Shown one piece after another: positions 22,716-34,900 of a stretch of 64,000 nt of DNA. The notes beneath the pieces are model-generated. The model was not told the origin of the DNA and searched no databases. It worked only from the letters and a program-made list of their open reading frames with translations. Location of the stretch: positions 620,001 through 684,000 of the forward strand of contig MU867064.1 of assembly GCA_033725935.1 (NCBI GenBank). Direction: 5' to 3'. This DNA comes from Cladorrhinum sp. PSN259 (taxonomy: Eukaryota > Ascomycota > Sordariomycetes > Sordariales > Podosporaceae). The position numbers and the translations under genes were made by a program. The stretch's first letter is position 1. Each line of letters begins with the position of its first letter.

Positions 22716-25700
22716 TTTCGTTACGATGACTACGAGCTTTTGGCGCTTTGAAAGTTTTGTTTCTCGTCAATGTATGATAGAGGATACTAGTGAAACTTGA
22801 AATGAGGACACGGTTGGTATAACGGCCCTTCCTCCCACCAAACCACAGCCATACTCAGCCAAACGTAACACATCCCCACGCCAAATACGCTTGGTTTGTG
22901 TGTGGCTAAAAGTTTGTTTTGGGCGCTCGAGAGCCGAAACTTCACATCCTATGACGAGCAAAAAAGCAAAGCAGACACCATAGCAGTAACTTTCCGATGG
23001 CACGATGGTCTGCCCTTTCAGATCTGTGATATAGGCTCATCAAATCGACGAGGCTCTGGTCGGAGTAGTTTCCATGATCTCTTAGTCCTTGTGAGTAACT
23101 TATCGCCCTGGAAAGAGAGGGTACTTTGCTTGCGGGCCCTTACAGATGTCCATTCGACAGAGGGGATATAAGGGCAGTGGATCAACACGATTCGAGTCGC
23201 AACCATCCGACACGGATGCAGCCTGCTGTTACTGCTATCGAGGAGAAGCCCATAAGGATGGAGAAAACAGAAGCAATAGAGAGCCTCATGTCGTTTTAAA
23301 TGGTTATGCTAGAGATCACGTCAAGGTGCGTTGGAGAACAGATTGATGGAGGTGGTAGCGTAAGGTACATAGGAGCATAAAAGATTGACTCGAGGGCTAA
23401 TGTTGAACCACTGAGCAAGCTTGTGGGCAGTAGGATTGATTAATTTGAGATTAGATGAACTCTTTCATGATGTTTAGAACTAGGACAGTTTACACAGTGT
23501 GCTACTGAGGGATGACTTTCGTTTTGAGAACCCAAAAGCTAAGGATTTCATCGTTGGCAGGTGGCAAAACACACAACTAGAGGTATGAACGAACAGTGCT
23601 TTAAAAGAACCCAAACCTCTTACACCTATCCATGAATCAAGTGCTCGGGCTACTTAGTAAAACATGAGCCTCACAAGTAGCAATCTCAAGACATCAAGAA
23701 GATATGGGGTAAAGGGCCGATGGGCACATCACGAGAAACCGGGTTTGGTGAATTTGCTATCAACTTACCGAATTGCATGTGCCTCTCTCAGGAATTGGAA
23801 GAAGAAAAACCGGCCTTTATCGATGGAGATCTTACAACAGTAAGAATTGAGAGTCCTGGCAGACTCAGAGGTACCTCAACTTCTTAGCGGTAAACGAGCG
23901 TGCGCGTTGTGAAAAGATTCTACAGATCGCTGAGGTGGACATTGACATTGAAGGAAAACAAGTCTAGTTTAGGATAAGCCAACGGATCCTCGCTGCTAAA
24001 AACCTCGAGGCACTTGAGGTCTCAAACATTTCAGGTCTGATGTCAAGACACTCTACCGAGTTGCTTTAGTTCTGTGTGGTATGATTAGATGATGGGAATC
24101 TCTTCCTCATTAGCTGCGTCGGGTGTTAACAGCATGAGAAATCGGTCACACTGCACCCATACCATATCTTGGGGTAGACAGGGAGACACAGCATAGGTGC
24201 CTTGTCTCAGGCGATGGTGCTCAACGATAATATGCTCAGTGCCGTGCTACATTTCCTCTGTCCGAAGAGGTATTTCGACATATCTGGCTGTTCGTTGAAA
24301 AGTGCGTTGTTGTTACTCCACGCTGTGAACTTGAAGAGAGATGGCGTGTGCTGTATTGCTGTGCTCTTCGAACAATACATGCGTATCATACGAGGTCGAA
24401 GGTTGCTCCAAGTCGCAACTGGACATCCAAGGTCTCCCCACCCAACTGCCTGCTTGGACAGGAGATGGCGTGAACGTGAGATACGCCTGATGACAGTTGG
24501 TTTCTCCCTCTGTTAGTCACGTCTCGTGACAGAGCAGGGGGCGGACCAACCTTTGCATCAACGATCCAACCACAAAGTGCGCGATTGGGTTGCTTTCGCC
24601 CCTGGTGATAATGATACTACATGCCGTGTTGTCTACAGCAACCCTTTCTTGCATTTTCTTTCCTCGTCGGAGTGACAAATTGGTGATACAGCATGGGAGG
24701 AACCGGATAGGGGTAACCGAGGAATCATCACGGCATTTCTTCTCAGTCTTCAGCCTGATATGAGGGGTTAAGCGTAAGATGGAAATTCAAAGTTGTCGCC
24801 AAGCCACTCTTCCCTTTTCGCTTTTGTATGATTGGAACTTGACGACGAGAATGAATCTCTCCACTCGGACACCTCCCCCAACGGCTCTGGTCTCCCGTCT
24901 TGATGTCCATTTCCCACGTGCGAGTGGAGAGACGGCCGCGAGTTCCCTCCCGCCCGGCGCGATGTACATACCTTATTTAACCCAGAGCAAGTGATTTCCC
25001 AATCAGACATGTAAATTAGGACGGCACAGTAGCATCAATTGGTTCGCGTACCTCTGGGGATGCAGAAATGTTGAGAATTCTGCTCGTCACGAGAGCTTCT
25101 TTGGTGGGGGATAGTATGGGATACTACGGCATAGTATGGGGATAGTATCGAATAGTATGGACTGAGTTGGGTTGTAAGGGGGGTTGAGGTGTGTCTCGTC
25201 GATGCCCAACCTTTGTAATACTTGGTCAATTAACAGATGGTTACATTCTTAGCCGTTTACACACAAACGCTGTTCGGCAGTAAGTGGGGGATTGCCCTCT
25301 GCTCATCTGCTTCTTTTTTTGGTCTTCCAAGTCGTCTCTCGACTCGGATCGATTTGTCAATCGAATCGAGGGAGCGAGGGAGCGAAGCAGTGCTTAGTGC
25401 ACTGACGTTGTGCAACGAGAGCTAAATTGTTTGACTGCTGATAAAGTTCGCCACTTCTGCAGGTGGAAATAGCTTCGTCAAAAGTATTTGCTCAAGTCCG
25501 TCCAAGTCCGCGAAAGTGCGCTTCGGAGCCGATGTTGCTGCGCGAAATGCGTAGAGCCCGTTCGCTGTGGATCGTCTCAACGCCGGGGGACCCGGACCCT
25601 GGATGCGTCAATGGAGATGGAAATGTCGTCGCTAACTTCTTTTTCCACTCTGGATGATGTTGGTGGCAACTGGCTGAGGTTTGTCGTCATGCGCCTTGGC

Positions 25701-26851
25701 CGCTCCTCCACCTGACCACCGATACGGGGCCCTCACCGGGCTTTACCCAGACAAGCCACTGTTCAAATACATACCATGGCGTTTTCACCGGTCATTTCAC
25801 CTAGACATCGGAAGCAATGGTTAATCGCACAACGTGGCGTGTCCTTCGCCGTTTCTCACTCCCCAACAGTAGATGGGGTGAGACATTGGCTCTGGACCGG
25901 CGCGCTTCTTTTCCAAGGAAATTGCTGCATTTTTGAGTTTTGCTGCAACTAAGATGGTTTAGATATATTTAGGGATGGTGCGTGCATCCGTAGTATACTT
26001 TGAACAAGTAGAAGAAGGAACTCCTGTCTGCAATTTCCATATCTGCCATTTGCTGTTGCACGAGGGCGTCCCAAGACCCCGGCACTATTTGATCTTGACC
26101 CAATAATTTATTTCATTCTTCCGAGAAGGGTGGGGCAAACAAGGTGACATCTTTCTGGAAAAGGTCTCTAGACGAGAAAAGAAAGAGGGCATTGGGCTGG
26201 CCGGGGCTGGCTGGATGGCTGATTGAACCGGGCAGCAGCATTTCAGGCAGACATACCCACCACTTCACCTTGTTCCCTCCTCCTCCATCATCGTCGATAC
26301 GATACATATACCTACCCGACCCACGGTCCCGGCTGACAGAGCATCTCTTCTCTCATTTGACCAAACCACCTGCAGTCTGCACTCTGCACAAGTTTACCCC
26401 TCCCTCGTGCCCGTGTGTCTCTGCAACCCGGCGGCCCGGAAGACCACTCGTCCGGCAGCTTTTCCACTCACCGTCTCCTTGCGACGATCCAATCACTGTC
26501 TCGCAGCAACTTGGAATTCAAACTTGGCATTGTGCCGTGGAAATCGCGAAAGCTTGGAAATCGCTATCGTTGGTGTTATCGCAAAAAGCCAGGGGGCTTG
26601 TTCAATTTATACAGTGCCCCGCCATCAGCAACCCCGCTGGAGGGCTCCCTTGATTACTCTGCCCGCTGCGCCCCCGACGGGCAGCCTACTTTGGACACAC
26701 CTAAGCAGAAAGAATTGCGCATTTTTCCCCTCCGAGAGGAGAGAGCGTCACCGCCCTTTCCTCTCACGCGAAGAAATCCAAGACTGTGTTTCAATCGACC
26801 GCATTTATTCTGCCGCAGCTACACCCACCACGGCGACAAGATATCGCAGCA
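22716..26851. other. Gene-poor intergenic stretch and 5' leader of the DUF8035-like gene
   Basis: About 4.1 kb without a supported gene. Only short open frames are found, and 23350-24200 is nearly free of them. A cluster of imperfect ATAGTATGG direct repeats lies at about 25105-25160. From about 26250 the sequence is pyrimidine-rich and probably leader; several long overlapping frames there start with non-ATG codons and are not called. Confidence 0.4.
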
Positions 26852-29561
26852 ATGGCCGACCAAGCCAGATACAGATACTCCGGGGCTCCGGGGAGGAGAT
26901 CTCCTCCCCTCCAGAACCCCGGCCGAGCCTCGCTGCCCATTGGACATAGCCCCGGATACCTTAACCCTCTCTATAGCGGCGATGTACACAGCATGACGGC
27001 ATCCCACCATGAGGGCATGTTCTCGAGACCGACCGACGACTACCGCACCAGCACCATACCTGTGGGGGGTGGTTCCTATGCAGTGAGGAAAGAGCCCGTC
27101 CCCAGGTCCACGAGCGTCAACGACGGCCCACGCGATCACCGCACTATTGATTCTACATCTTCTAGCCGTCCCATCATCATCACCACCAAACACAACGGCC
27201 CAAATCCCAGGTCCGGAAGTCCCTCGCGTGACCCTTACCGGTCAAGTGACGAGGGCCAATACTACACATTGCCTGCCTCGTCCGTTGGAAACCGCGGTCG
27301 GCCCGTCAGTCTCGTTCCTTTTAGCGCTGGCATGGATGATGACGACTACCGTCGACTGCGAGAGAGAACCGAGCATGATCGAGCGCCCCGCGGTGGTGCC
27401 AGCGACCCGTACCGATCACGTCCGGTGTATCCCAGCGGCCCTGGGCGTACCAACACTCTCGACTTCGAGGATGAGGGGTACGAGTATACCAAGCCGAGCG
27501 ACCTTGCTCGATATGATCTCGACCATGACCGACCACGGCGTCGTCGCGAAAGCTTGGACCGGTACTACCGCCCGACGGTCAGTGTCACGACCGATCTGGC
27601 CGCTCGGCCCTACGAGCAAAACGAGTCTCGTCGGATTCGGGGGCCACCCCCCACAACATGGGGTTTGGACAAGATTAGCCGGGCCCCAGCGGCTGGTATA
27701 TATGATGGCGCGGGTGTTCGCATGCCTCCCCTTCCCGTCTCGGCCCCCTTGTCCCCGGACCTGAGACGACCCACCGGTTTGCATGAGTCCCCGGGAAGTC
27801 CAACAGCCGGTGTTGTGCGCCCCGTCGCCCTGATCGCAGACGCGCCTGCTCGGCCTGCTCACTATGATGAGTTTTATCGAGATGCCGACCTTCGTGATCG
27901 CGACTACTTCCACGATGATGTCTCCAACAGGGGATTTGGTATTCGTGTTGATTCAGGCCTCGAAGATCCTCGACGCCCCTCCGAAAAGGTTTACCGTGAC
28001 GAGCGCCGGGATTTTCGTGATACCCGTAAAGACCATGTCGGCGAACGTGAAGAGCGAAGAAGACCTGATGAAGACTTGGAAGTCGTTAGACGAGACTATG
28101 ACGAACGCGACCGGGACCGAGACAGGGAACGTGACAGAGATAAGGATAGAGATCGAGACTGGGATAAGGTTGAGAGGGATCGCGACAGAGACCGTGATAG
28201 AGACCGTGACCGTGACCGAAGAAGCCAGCGCGACTATCCTGAAGATGATTTCTCTCGTGATAGAAAAGACAACAGGCCTCCTTCTGACGAGGAGCGAGAG
28301 AAGAGCGACAGGGTTGGCAACAAGGTTGCCGTCGGTATTGGCCTTGCCACTGCCGGGCTTGGACTGAAGTCTGCAATGAAAGGCGGCCGAGAGGCAGCCA
28401 GGGAGGAGAGGGAACGGGAACGGGAAAAGGAAATCTCACCCTCAAAGAGGTATAGGGACGAGGATCTGGAGCGTCGTCACTACGACGATAACGATTCGTA
28501 CTCTAGGTCCACTCGGAAGGAACCGTCACAGCTCGGAGGAGAAGATTTCGAGATTGTCGAGCTTCCGAACCGTGATCGTGAGCGTGAACCACCGCGGAAA
28601 GAGACGCCGCCCGAAACCGAGGCGGGCCGTAGGAGACCCGAATCTGATGCGAAGCCATCTGAGAATGGTGACACAGCTGCTGCGCCACCCCGAGATCCTT
28701 CGTCTTCTGCAGACGATGGAAAACCCAAACCCCGTCGACGAGTGCGGGCCTCTTCTGGGTTCAACCCAAACGACACCGCTGGTCTCGCAGAACTGAAAGC
28801 ACAGTTAGCTGCAAGCGAAGACAAGGAGAAGCCATCCAGAAGGGAATCTCCCACGGTTGTTGAGGAACCATTTCCTGAGCGGAGATCTTCGCCCTCTGAC
28901 AAAAAAGAAGTCGATCCTGATTCGGTTGCGATGGTTGTCAAGGACGACGACAGGGGACTCGATAGACAAGTCCGCGTTGTGGAGCCTCCAAAAGAAAAGG
29001 AAGAAAAGAAACCCATCAAGGGCATTCTCAAGCCGCCAAAGCCCCAGTTTCCCGAGGATTGTCATCCTGTCAGAGAGGGTGTTGCCCCTCACAAGGACGA
29101 CAAGACCAAGGCGAACGTGCCACCCGGGGCAAGATGGACCAAGATCAGCCGCAAGATGGTCAACCCCGAGGCCCTCACAATTGGCAAGGAACGGTTTGAG
29201 CTCAGGGACGACTTCGTCATCGTGTTGAGGGTTCTGAGCAAGGAGGAGATTCAGGCATATGCGGCAGCCACCGCTACGTTAAGAGGTATGTTGTCCATGG
29301 CTTCAGCCCAAGCTTGTTGCGAAAGCTACTGACATTACGTTTTACCCCACAGAACGCCGTCGTAAGGAGTATGAGGCGGAGAATAAAGACAAATATGATG
29401 AGGAGAGGGATGAGAGGAAGCACCGCCAGCATAGGCGTGACAGGGATGAAGTCGATGACCGCAGAGACAAAGAAAAGCACCGCCGTCACAGACACGAGTC
29501 AGACGAGGATGATGACGAGTATGAGTCAAAGCACCGACATCACCGATCCCATAGGGATTAG
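26852..29561 (+). CDS. Arg/Asp-rich, DUF8035-like fungal protein
   Basis: Exons 26852-29285 and 29353-29561 are joined by a 67-bp phase-1 intron (donor GTATGT, acceptor CCACAG), giving 880 aa. The protein is largely disordered and basic/acidic. It has many R/D/Y-rich stretches, including an RDRDRD tract at about 28100-28240, and a possible hydrophobic patch VAVGIGLATAGLGLKSAM. A compact conserved segment near the C-terminus, VPPGARWTKISRKMVNPEAL followed by RFELRDDFVIVLRVLSKEEI, matches what I recall as the fungal DUF8035 domain. A His/Lys/Glu-rich tail follows (HRRDRDEVDDRRDKEKHRRH). The function is unknown; an RNA-binding or condensate role is only suggested by the composition. The start ATG sits in a good context (AGCAATGGCC). 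Confidence 0.85.
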
Positions 29562-30463
29562 ACGCAAAAGATGGGGTGAAAGGTTGGAACGGGGAGTTGG
29601 GGTAATACCGGAGCTTTCTTACCTACATGATTGATGATTATGACGATGACGACTCTTGATATTTTCACATTTCGTTTTTGGTATAAGCTCAAAGATGGCT
29701 TTTTTGAGTTTTTAGTGTGGAGGGGGCCGGAGGCGGGTTTATTTATGTGTTTGTCTGGTTGTATAGTCTAGATATGTGGATGGGATTTTGTATGGAGAAA
29801 GGGCAAGCAAAAAGTACACGGAGTTCCAACTTGATGATCAGTCTTTTATTTGGTCCGGTCCCCTTCTGATGATGTTTATGGTTTGATTTAGTGTTGTACA
29901 AGTAATACGGACATCCCCTATCTTTGAGGACATACCCATCTGGGGTTCAACTCAGGCTTCTTTGATGACCGCCGCTTCCCACCCCAAACGTGTGGGAGGT
30001 GAGGATGTGGCTTACATGTGCAGATGTATGGTTAAATCTAATTGTTTCCACCACCGGAACTGAGAAAAGTCAATTGGAAGCCAGTTGCTCCGGTCCGACT
30101 CGTTTGTTGTTTCTTCCCAGGCTTGTATTGGCGAGAGAGTTGAAAGAGTCGTTTGATCATCATCTTTCTCTCTCTCGCCTTTACTATCGTCCCACTTCTA
30201 TCCTTTCCCTCTCCTTTTCGTTTTCGTCATTCGGTTTTTTTTTTTTTTCGGGGTCACTAGAAATTTTAAATAAATCAAGGATGAGATCCTTGCCAAATCT
30301 CTTCCTCTTCTTTCACTCCCTCGTCTATTTTTCTTTCCGTATAACCCGTGCCCCTTTGTGTTCTTACTTTGGAGATTCGTTTCCTGCCATTGAGATCAAA
30401 GTGTTCTCTCCTTTCACTAAGCACTCCTTTTTGGAAACTCCTTTTGATAATTGGGTTGAAGAG
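29562..30463. other. Intergenic, 3' UTR and leader of the next gene
   Basis: T-rich 3' flank, then a CT-rich leader with a 12-base T run near 30236-30248. An ATG at 30281 is in frame with the downstream gene and could be its real start. No other feature is seen. Confidence 0.35.
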
Positions 30464-31276
30464 ATGGAAGGAGAGGTCTTGAATTCTGGGTATCCAATTG
30501 ATGATGGGGTTGAGGGAGAGGGCTCCTGGGAGACTGTGGATTGGCCTGATGAGTGCGAGGACTCCAAGATTGACCGTGATGGTTCAGGCAGCTTCGTTGT
30601 CCTTGAGTCGCCTATGCAGTTTCATGACGATGGAGACACACAACAACAGCAACAGCCCGGTAAAGGAACAGAATATCTCACATCTTACGGCATACCCTCC
30701 TATCCCCCTAGACACCAACCAAAGGCTCGTCAGCAATATCAACGTCAACAAGAACCATCACTCGGACACGGTTACATCCCTCCTCCTCCTCCTCCTCCTC
30801 CTCCACCACCCATCATCCCCGCCAATCGTGGTCCCCCTTTGACGAAAGGCAAACCGTACCTCAACACTCCATCCTCCTCCTCCTCCTCCTCCTCCTCCGC
30901 CTCCTTCTCCAACACCATATCCCCAGAAGCAGTAGCAGCCCTATCCTCTCTCGCCCAAGCTCACCGCTTAGAAATGCGCTCCTTATTTCACAAGTTCGTC
31001 TTTGAGACCCACAGCCTCAAGTCCAGGCAAGCTTCCGTGATGTCCAGCATAATTGGACTACCGGTCACAGTGGGGGAAAGAAGACCCGTGGTACCAAACC
31101 TGGCTGACCTGGGAGAGTTCAGGGAGAGGCAGCTGGCTTTCTACTCTGATGTTATGGAGAAGGAGCAGAAGAGATTGGAAGGGGAACAGGCTATTGAGAG
31201 GATGATTGTTGTTAGGAGGCAGTGGGGGCAGTGGGCGGCCATTAAGAAGTGGTATGAGGTTGATGAGAAAGAGTGA
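30464..31276 (+). CDS. Unrecognised protein with poly-Pro and poly-Ser tracts
   Basis: A single open frame; from this ATG it gives 270 aa (MEGEVLNSGYPIDDG...). An in-frame ATG at 30281 would give 331 aa, adding a Phe/Leu-rich segment (MRSLPNLFLFFHSLV) that reads like leader sequence. The N-terminal half is acidic, then comes a QQQQQ run, 11 consecutive Pro and about 10 Ser. The C-terminal third looks structured: an alpha-helical stretch (EAVAALSSLAQAHRLEMRSLFHKFVFETHSL), then VPNLADLGEFRERQLAFYSD and a coiled Glu/Lys/Arg helix ending in WAAIKKWYEVDEKE. The family is not recognised. Confidence 0.65.
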   Translation: MEGEVLNSGYPIDDGVEGEGSWETVDWPDECEDSKIDRDGSGSFVVLESPMQFHDDGDTQQQQQPGKGTEYLTSYGIPSYPPRHQPKARQQYQRQQEPSLGHGYIPPPPPPPPPPPIIPANRGPPLTKGKPYLNTPSSSSSSSSSASFSNTISPEAVAALSSLAQAHRLEMRSLFHKFVFETHSLKSRQASVMSSIIGLPVTVGERRPVVPNLADLGEFRERQLAFYSDVMEKEQKRLEGEQAIERMIVVRRQWGQWAAIKKWYEVDEKE

Positions 31277-31938
31277 GAGTTGCTGAGGGAGGGGAATTCA
31301 GGGTTGTAAAGGGGGTAGAAGGGGTTGTACATATTGAAGAGGCAGAGAAAGGGGTCTGAGATGGAAATAGGGGGTTTTGTGAACTTCACTTGGGATGGAA
31401 GTGAGAAAGGGGTACAGTACATGAGTGGATTGGCTTTTGGAGGTATGCTGAAGGACATGAACTATTCAGTAGTTTGATGTTCAGTAAAGAGTCACTGGTG
31501 TTTGATGCGTTGCTCCTAGAGGGCTCCATGTTTATTCTTCTAGCAACGGCGCCGTTCCGTGAGGGTTTGCTGTCGCTGTACATAGGTTTACATTCTTTAC
31601 GCCATTATCACAAAATATTATTCAAGAATATACTGAGTATCTGTTTAACCATCGGTATCATACAGAAGAATATCGGCCATCACTACGAAGACCAGATGAT
31701 CAACCGTCAAAGTATTTGGGTATTTAGTCATGTTCGAGCGGTTTTCTTGCCCCCGGGGATGGACTCATCTCAATGTACAAACCGTAACAAGTGAATTTTG
31801 ACCAAGTGTTGATGTTTATCCCTTGCATAAGTGATTTCGAAGACTACCATTAACAGTACCACGGGCGTACGTACTCTCTCTCTCTCTCTCTTCCGACCAC
31901 TCGTCAGAACTCACACTGAGGAACGGTGCATTAACACA

Positions 31939-31983
31939 CCGGATACTTCCTGACCGGATACTTCCTGACCGGATACTTCCTGA
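31939..31983. repeat. Three exact 15-bp tandem copies
   Basis: CCGGATACTTCCTGA occurs three times without a mismatch, followed by a partial fourth copy (TCGG). It is non-coding. Confidence 0.9.
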
Positions 31984-34900
31984 TCGGCCATTTCCGAGTC
32001 AACCAAGAATCAGACTGTGCAATATCCCGCCCAACATCAGCAAGTCCGGTAACCTGTCGGAGATTTCAAGGCAATGACTCGGTCCGTTTCTTCAAGCTAC
32101 CACGCCACCAGGTAAAAGAAAGGTGATGCTTCTCCCGTCGCTCGCTATGCACCTGGCATCAAACATGCGTCCGACGCCCCTTTGCCACAAACCCCAAACC
32201 AAACAAACAAGCACAAGAGAGGCCAAGAGATTCATCCCGAGCCGCATCGCATAAACACAAACTATGGCCGAGAGAGGCAACCCTGACTGACACGTTGACA
32301 AGCAACGGGGCGAACGGAGCAGGATTCCCTTCCTAGTTGTCCATCCATGCCATGCCATGTGTCCGACCATTGTCCTTAATCTTCACTGCATTGTTGCAGC
32401 GGGAGCACTGTAAATAGGAAAGACGGAGGAAGAGCAGCAGGAAGTTCCAACGCGCTCCAACGACAGCACCCGCAAACTACCACAACAACACCATACTGTA
32501 TTTGTCTTGCTTTTAGACAGCAAGTGGACGAATGAGCAAGTATGGCCAGGAAAAGGAAAGAGTAAGACGGCATGACCCGCGCTCCTATCTTTTCCCGAAC
32601 GATCCCATACTGGGTAATAGTCCGTCTTGCCCTTCTTCTCTTCAAACACTCCTTCTGATTCATCATGTAAAAGATCTACAAAGTAGCAACAGGCAGCAGT
32701 CAAATGTTCAATATACGTTACCAAATGCAGATGAACAATCCCGTCCAACATATACCATCCATCCATCATCACACCCTATCTGCTGCTCATTTCATTTCTT
32801 TCTCCCAACTTCAATTAGACCAAATAAGTTCAAGGGGGGACGGGGGCGCGATATACTTGTTTCAGAACATGATAGAATGAGCCAAGTAGAGACACCGACA
32901 ATGTCAAAGAGCGGCGCAGTATGCACCCACGTTTTTTGTTAACAAAATAAAATTGAATACACGCTCCTACACACACCCACACACACACACACACCCACAT
33001 GCACACAAACTTTGACTTTGCTGGAAGGATTTATCATCCCTCTCCTCTTTATGTCCGCTTTCTTACTGAGGTGAGCGATTGTCATCGTTTCATTCGTGCG
33101 GAAGGGATCCGCTTAGCCCCCAACACAAAACTACTTTCTTCTCCTTCTCTTCTAATATTGACAGGGGTTTTTACATTAAGAAAGCAATAACAGAACAAGA
33201 AGCGATTACCAAGCCAAACACAGATCAGAAGAGGGAAATGTAAACACGAAACCGAGAATGTGTGTGCGCGCGTGTGTGTGTTGTTTGAAGTTTGACTGCG
33301 TATCCTGCAAAGAAAGAAGCGGTCAGAAAGAGAGGAGAGAAATGATACATCCAGCCACCTCGTATAATTTTTTTTTTTTTTGGGTTCCAAGTTCTGAGAA
33401 AGCGAGCATAATTTTTTGTCTTCGATAGATAGATCCGAACCCACAAGGTACATACAAGCAATCGAAAGACAATGACAACATCCGTCACGATGTCGTTCTC
33501 TTATTAAATGTCTGGTAATTTATGTGACCGATGACGATTGTAAATCAAGGAAGCCAGCAGGAAAAAAAGAAAAAGCATAAAGTCCAAAAAAAGTTTCACA
33601 TGTGCGAGACGTAACACAAACACATTTCCCAGGCACGTATTCATCTCATAATTATTTTTTTAACTTTTCTGCAATAGGGTATAAACAAAATAGGTCAAGT
33701 CAAGTCATAAATCCTCCGCTGCTGCATGGCCCGGGATGAACGGAAAGGGAGCAAGTAAGTGATGACCGTCAGAAATTAGGGTAGACGATAATTCTATACG
33801 CCGTACACCCCCCCCCATAACCTTCAAGTAATAACGGTCAATAGTATAGGTAAGTTGCCAAAAAGGGGAAAGCAAAGAACAAGGACCGTGAGGCTTGAAC
33901 AGCGCCGTAGCCATACTTCGAACGCATCTTTTCTCAACTTTTTGAGTGACCGCATTTCCGCCCCCCTGTCTCTTTCGTACGGACCTGCATGTTTGACAGA
34001 CAACCTCGACAGCCATCGGGCTTTACATTCCCTCAAGAAAAAAAAAAAAAGGCTACTAAATAGGAAAGCCGGGACGAACGACTGGCTCAGACAAACGCCG
34101 ATCTCACCGTTCTCGATCTCAGCGTGGGGATCAGAAAAAGGGGCGGCGGCGAACAGTCGGTGAAAGAACGGTGTAGGGATTTGCACCTTTTTTTTTTGGT
34201 GGTTTCCAACACAGACACTCTCTCTCACTCTCACAAAAATGTCTCCGAACTGACTGTCATGTTTCTTTACCTGCCTGATATGGACCCCCAGTATAGCATA
34301 ATTAGACGGCGATATCCGTAATGTCAAAGTTGAGAAACATGAGCCGAAGATCAGAAGCAAAACTATGACTTACAAAAAAAATTAAAATTTTTGAAGTTTG
34401 AATCATCACTCATGTTGATTGAATGCGCCATGCTGTGTAAGGTGTACAGAGAACAATTAGCTTTTCGGCTCCTACTAACAGGCCCAGCCGTAAGATGAAA
34501 TCTCAACATTAAGGCGTCCAATTTTTATATATAAAGAAAATTGATATGGCTGGGGCTGTTGTTTTTGGTGACATATCCGTCCTCATTGCCACCAGAACAA
34601 AAGCTCTTTCGGTAGGTTTCTATTCGTTCTCTTTCTCATGACATCTTCTTGCTCGGGGTACACGGGAATGAGGGAATTTGAATGCTGTGGGCTCGTAAAC
34701 AAAACTTGTATGTGGCGTATAAAATGTCTCATCTCATATATACCCAACACACTTTACACAAGTTGCCTCCTCTTGTTCGCCCCGAAACCTCCCCTTTGTA
34801 ATAATCCAATTCCGGGCTAGCCTCGTGACGGGCCCATAAGAAATAACTCAAAACGTCTAGCATCATAAAGTGGTGCTGCTTGTTTGTATAACCATATATG

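Noticed and set aside
26415..26996. Long overlapping frames in the leader of the DUF8035-like gene as upstream ORFs
   Set aside because: They begin at non-ATG codons, and the sequence is pyrimidine-rich leader; no evidence for translation.
33824..34360. 178-codon minus-strand frame with hydrophobic runs
   Set aside because: Phe/Lys runs come from the poly-A/T tracts at 34038-34050 and 34190-34200; no protein-like conservation features.
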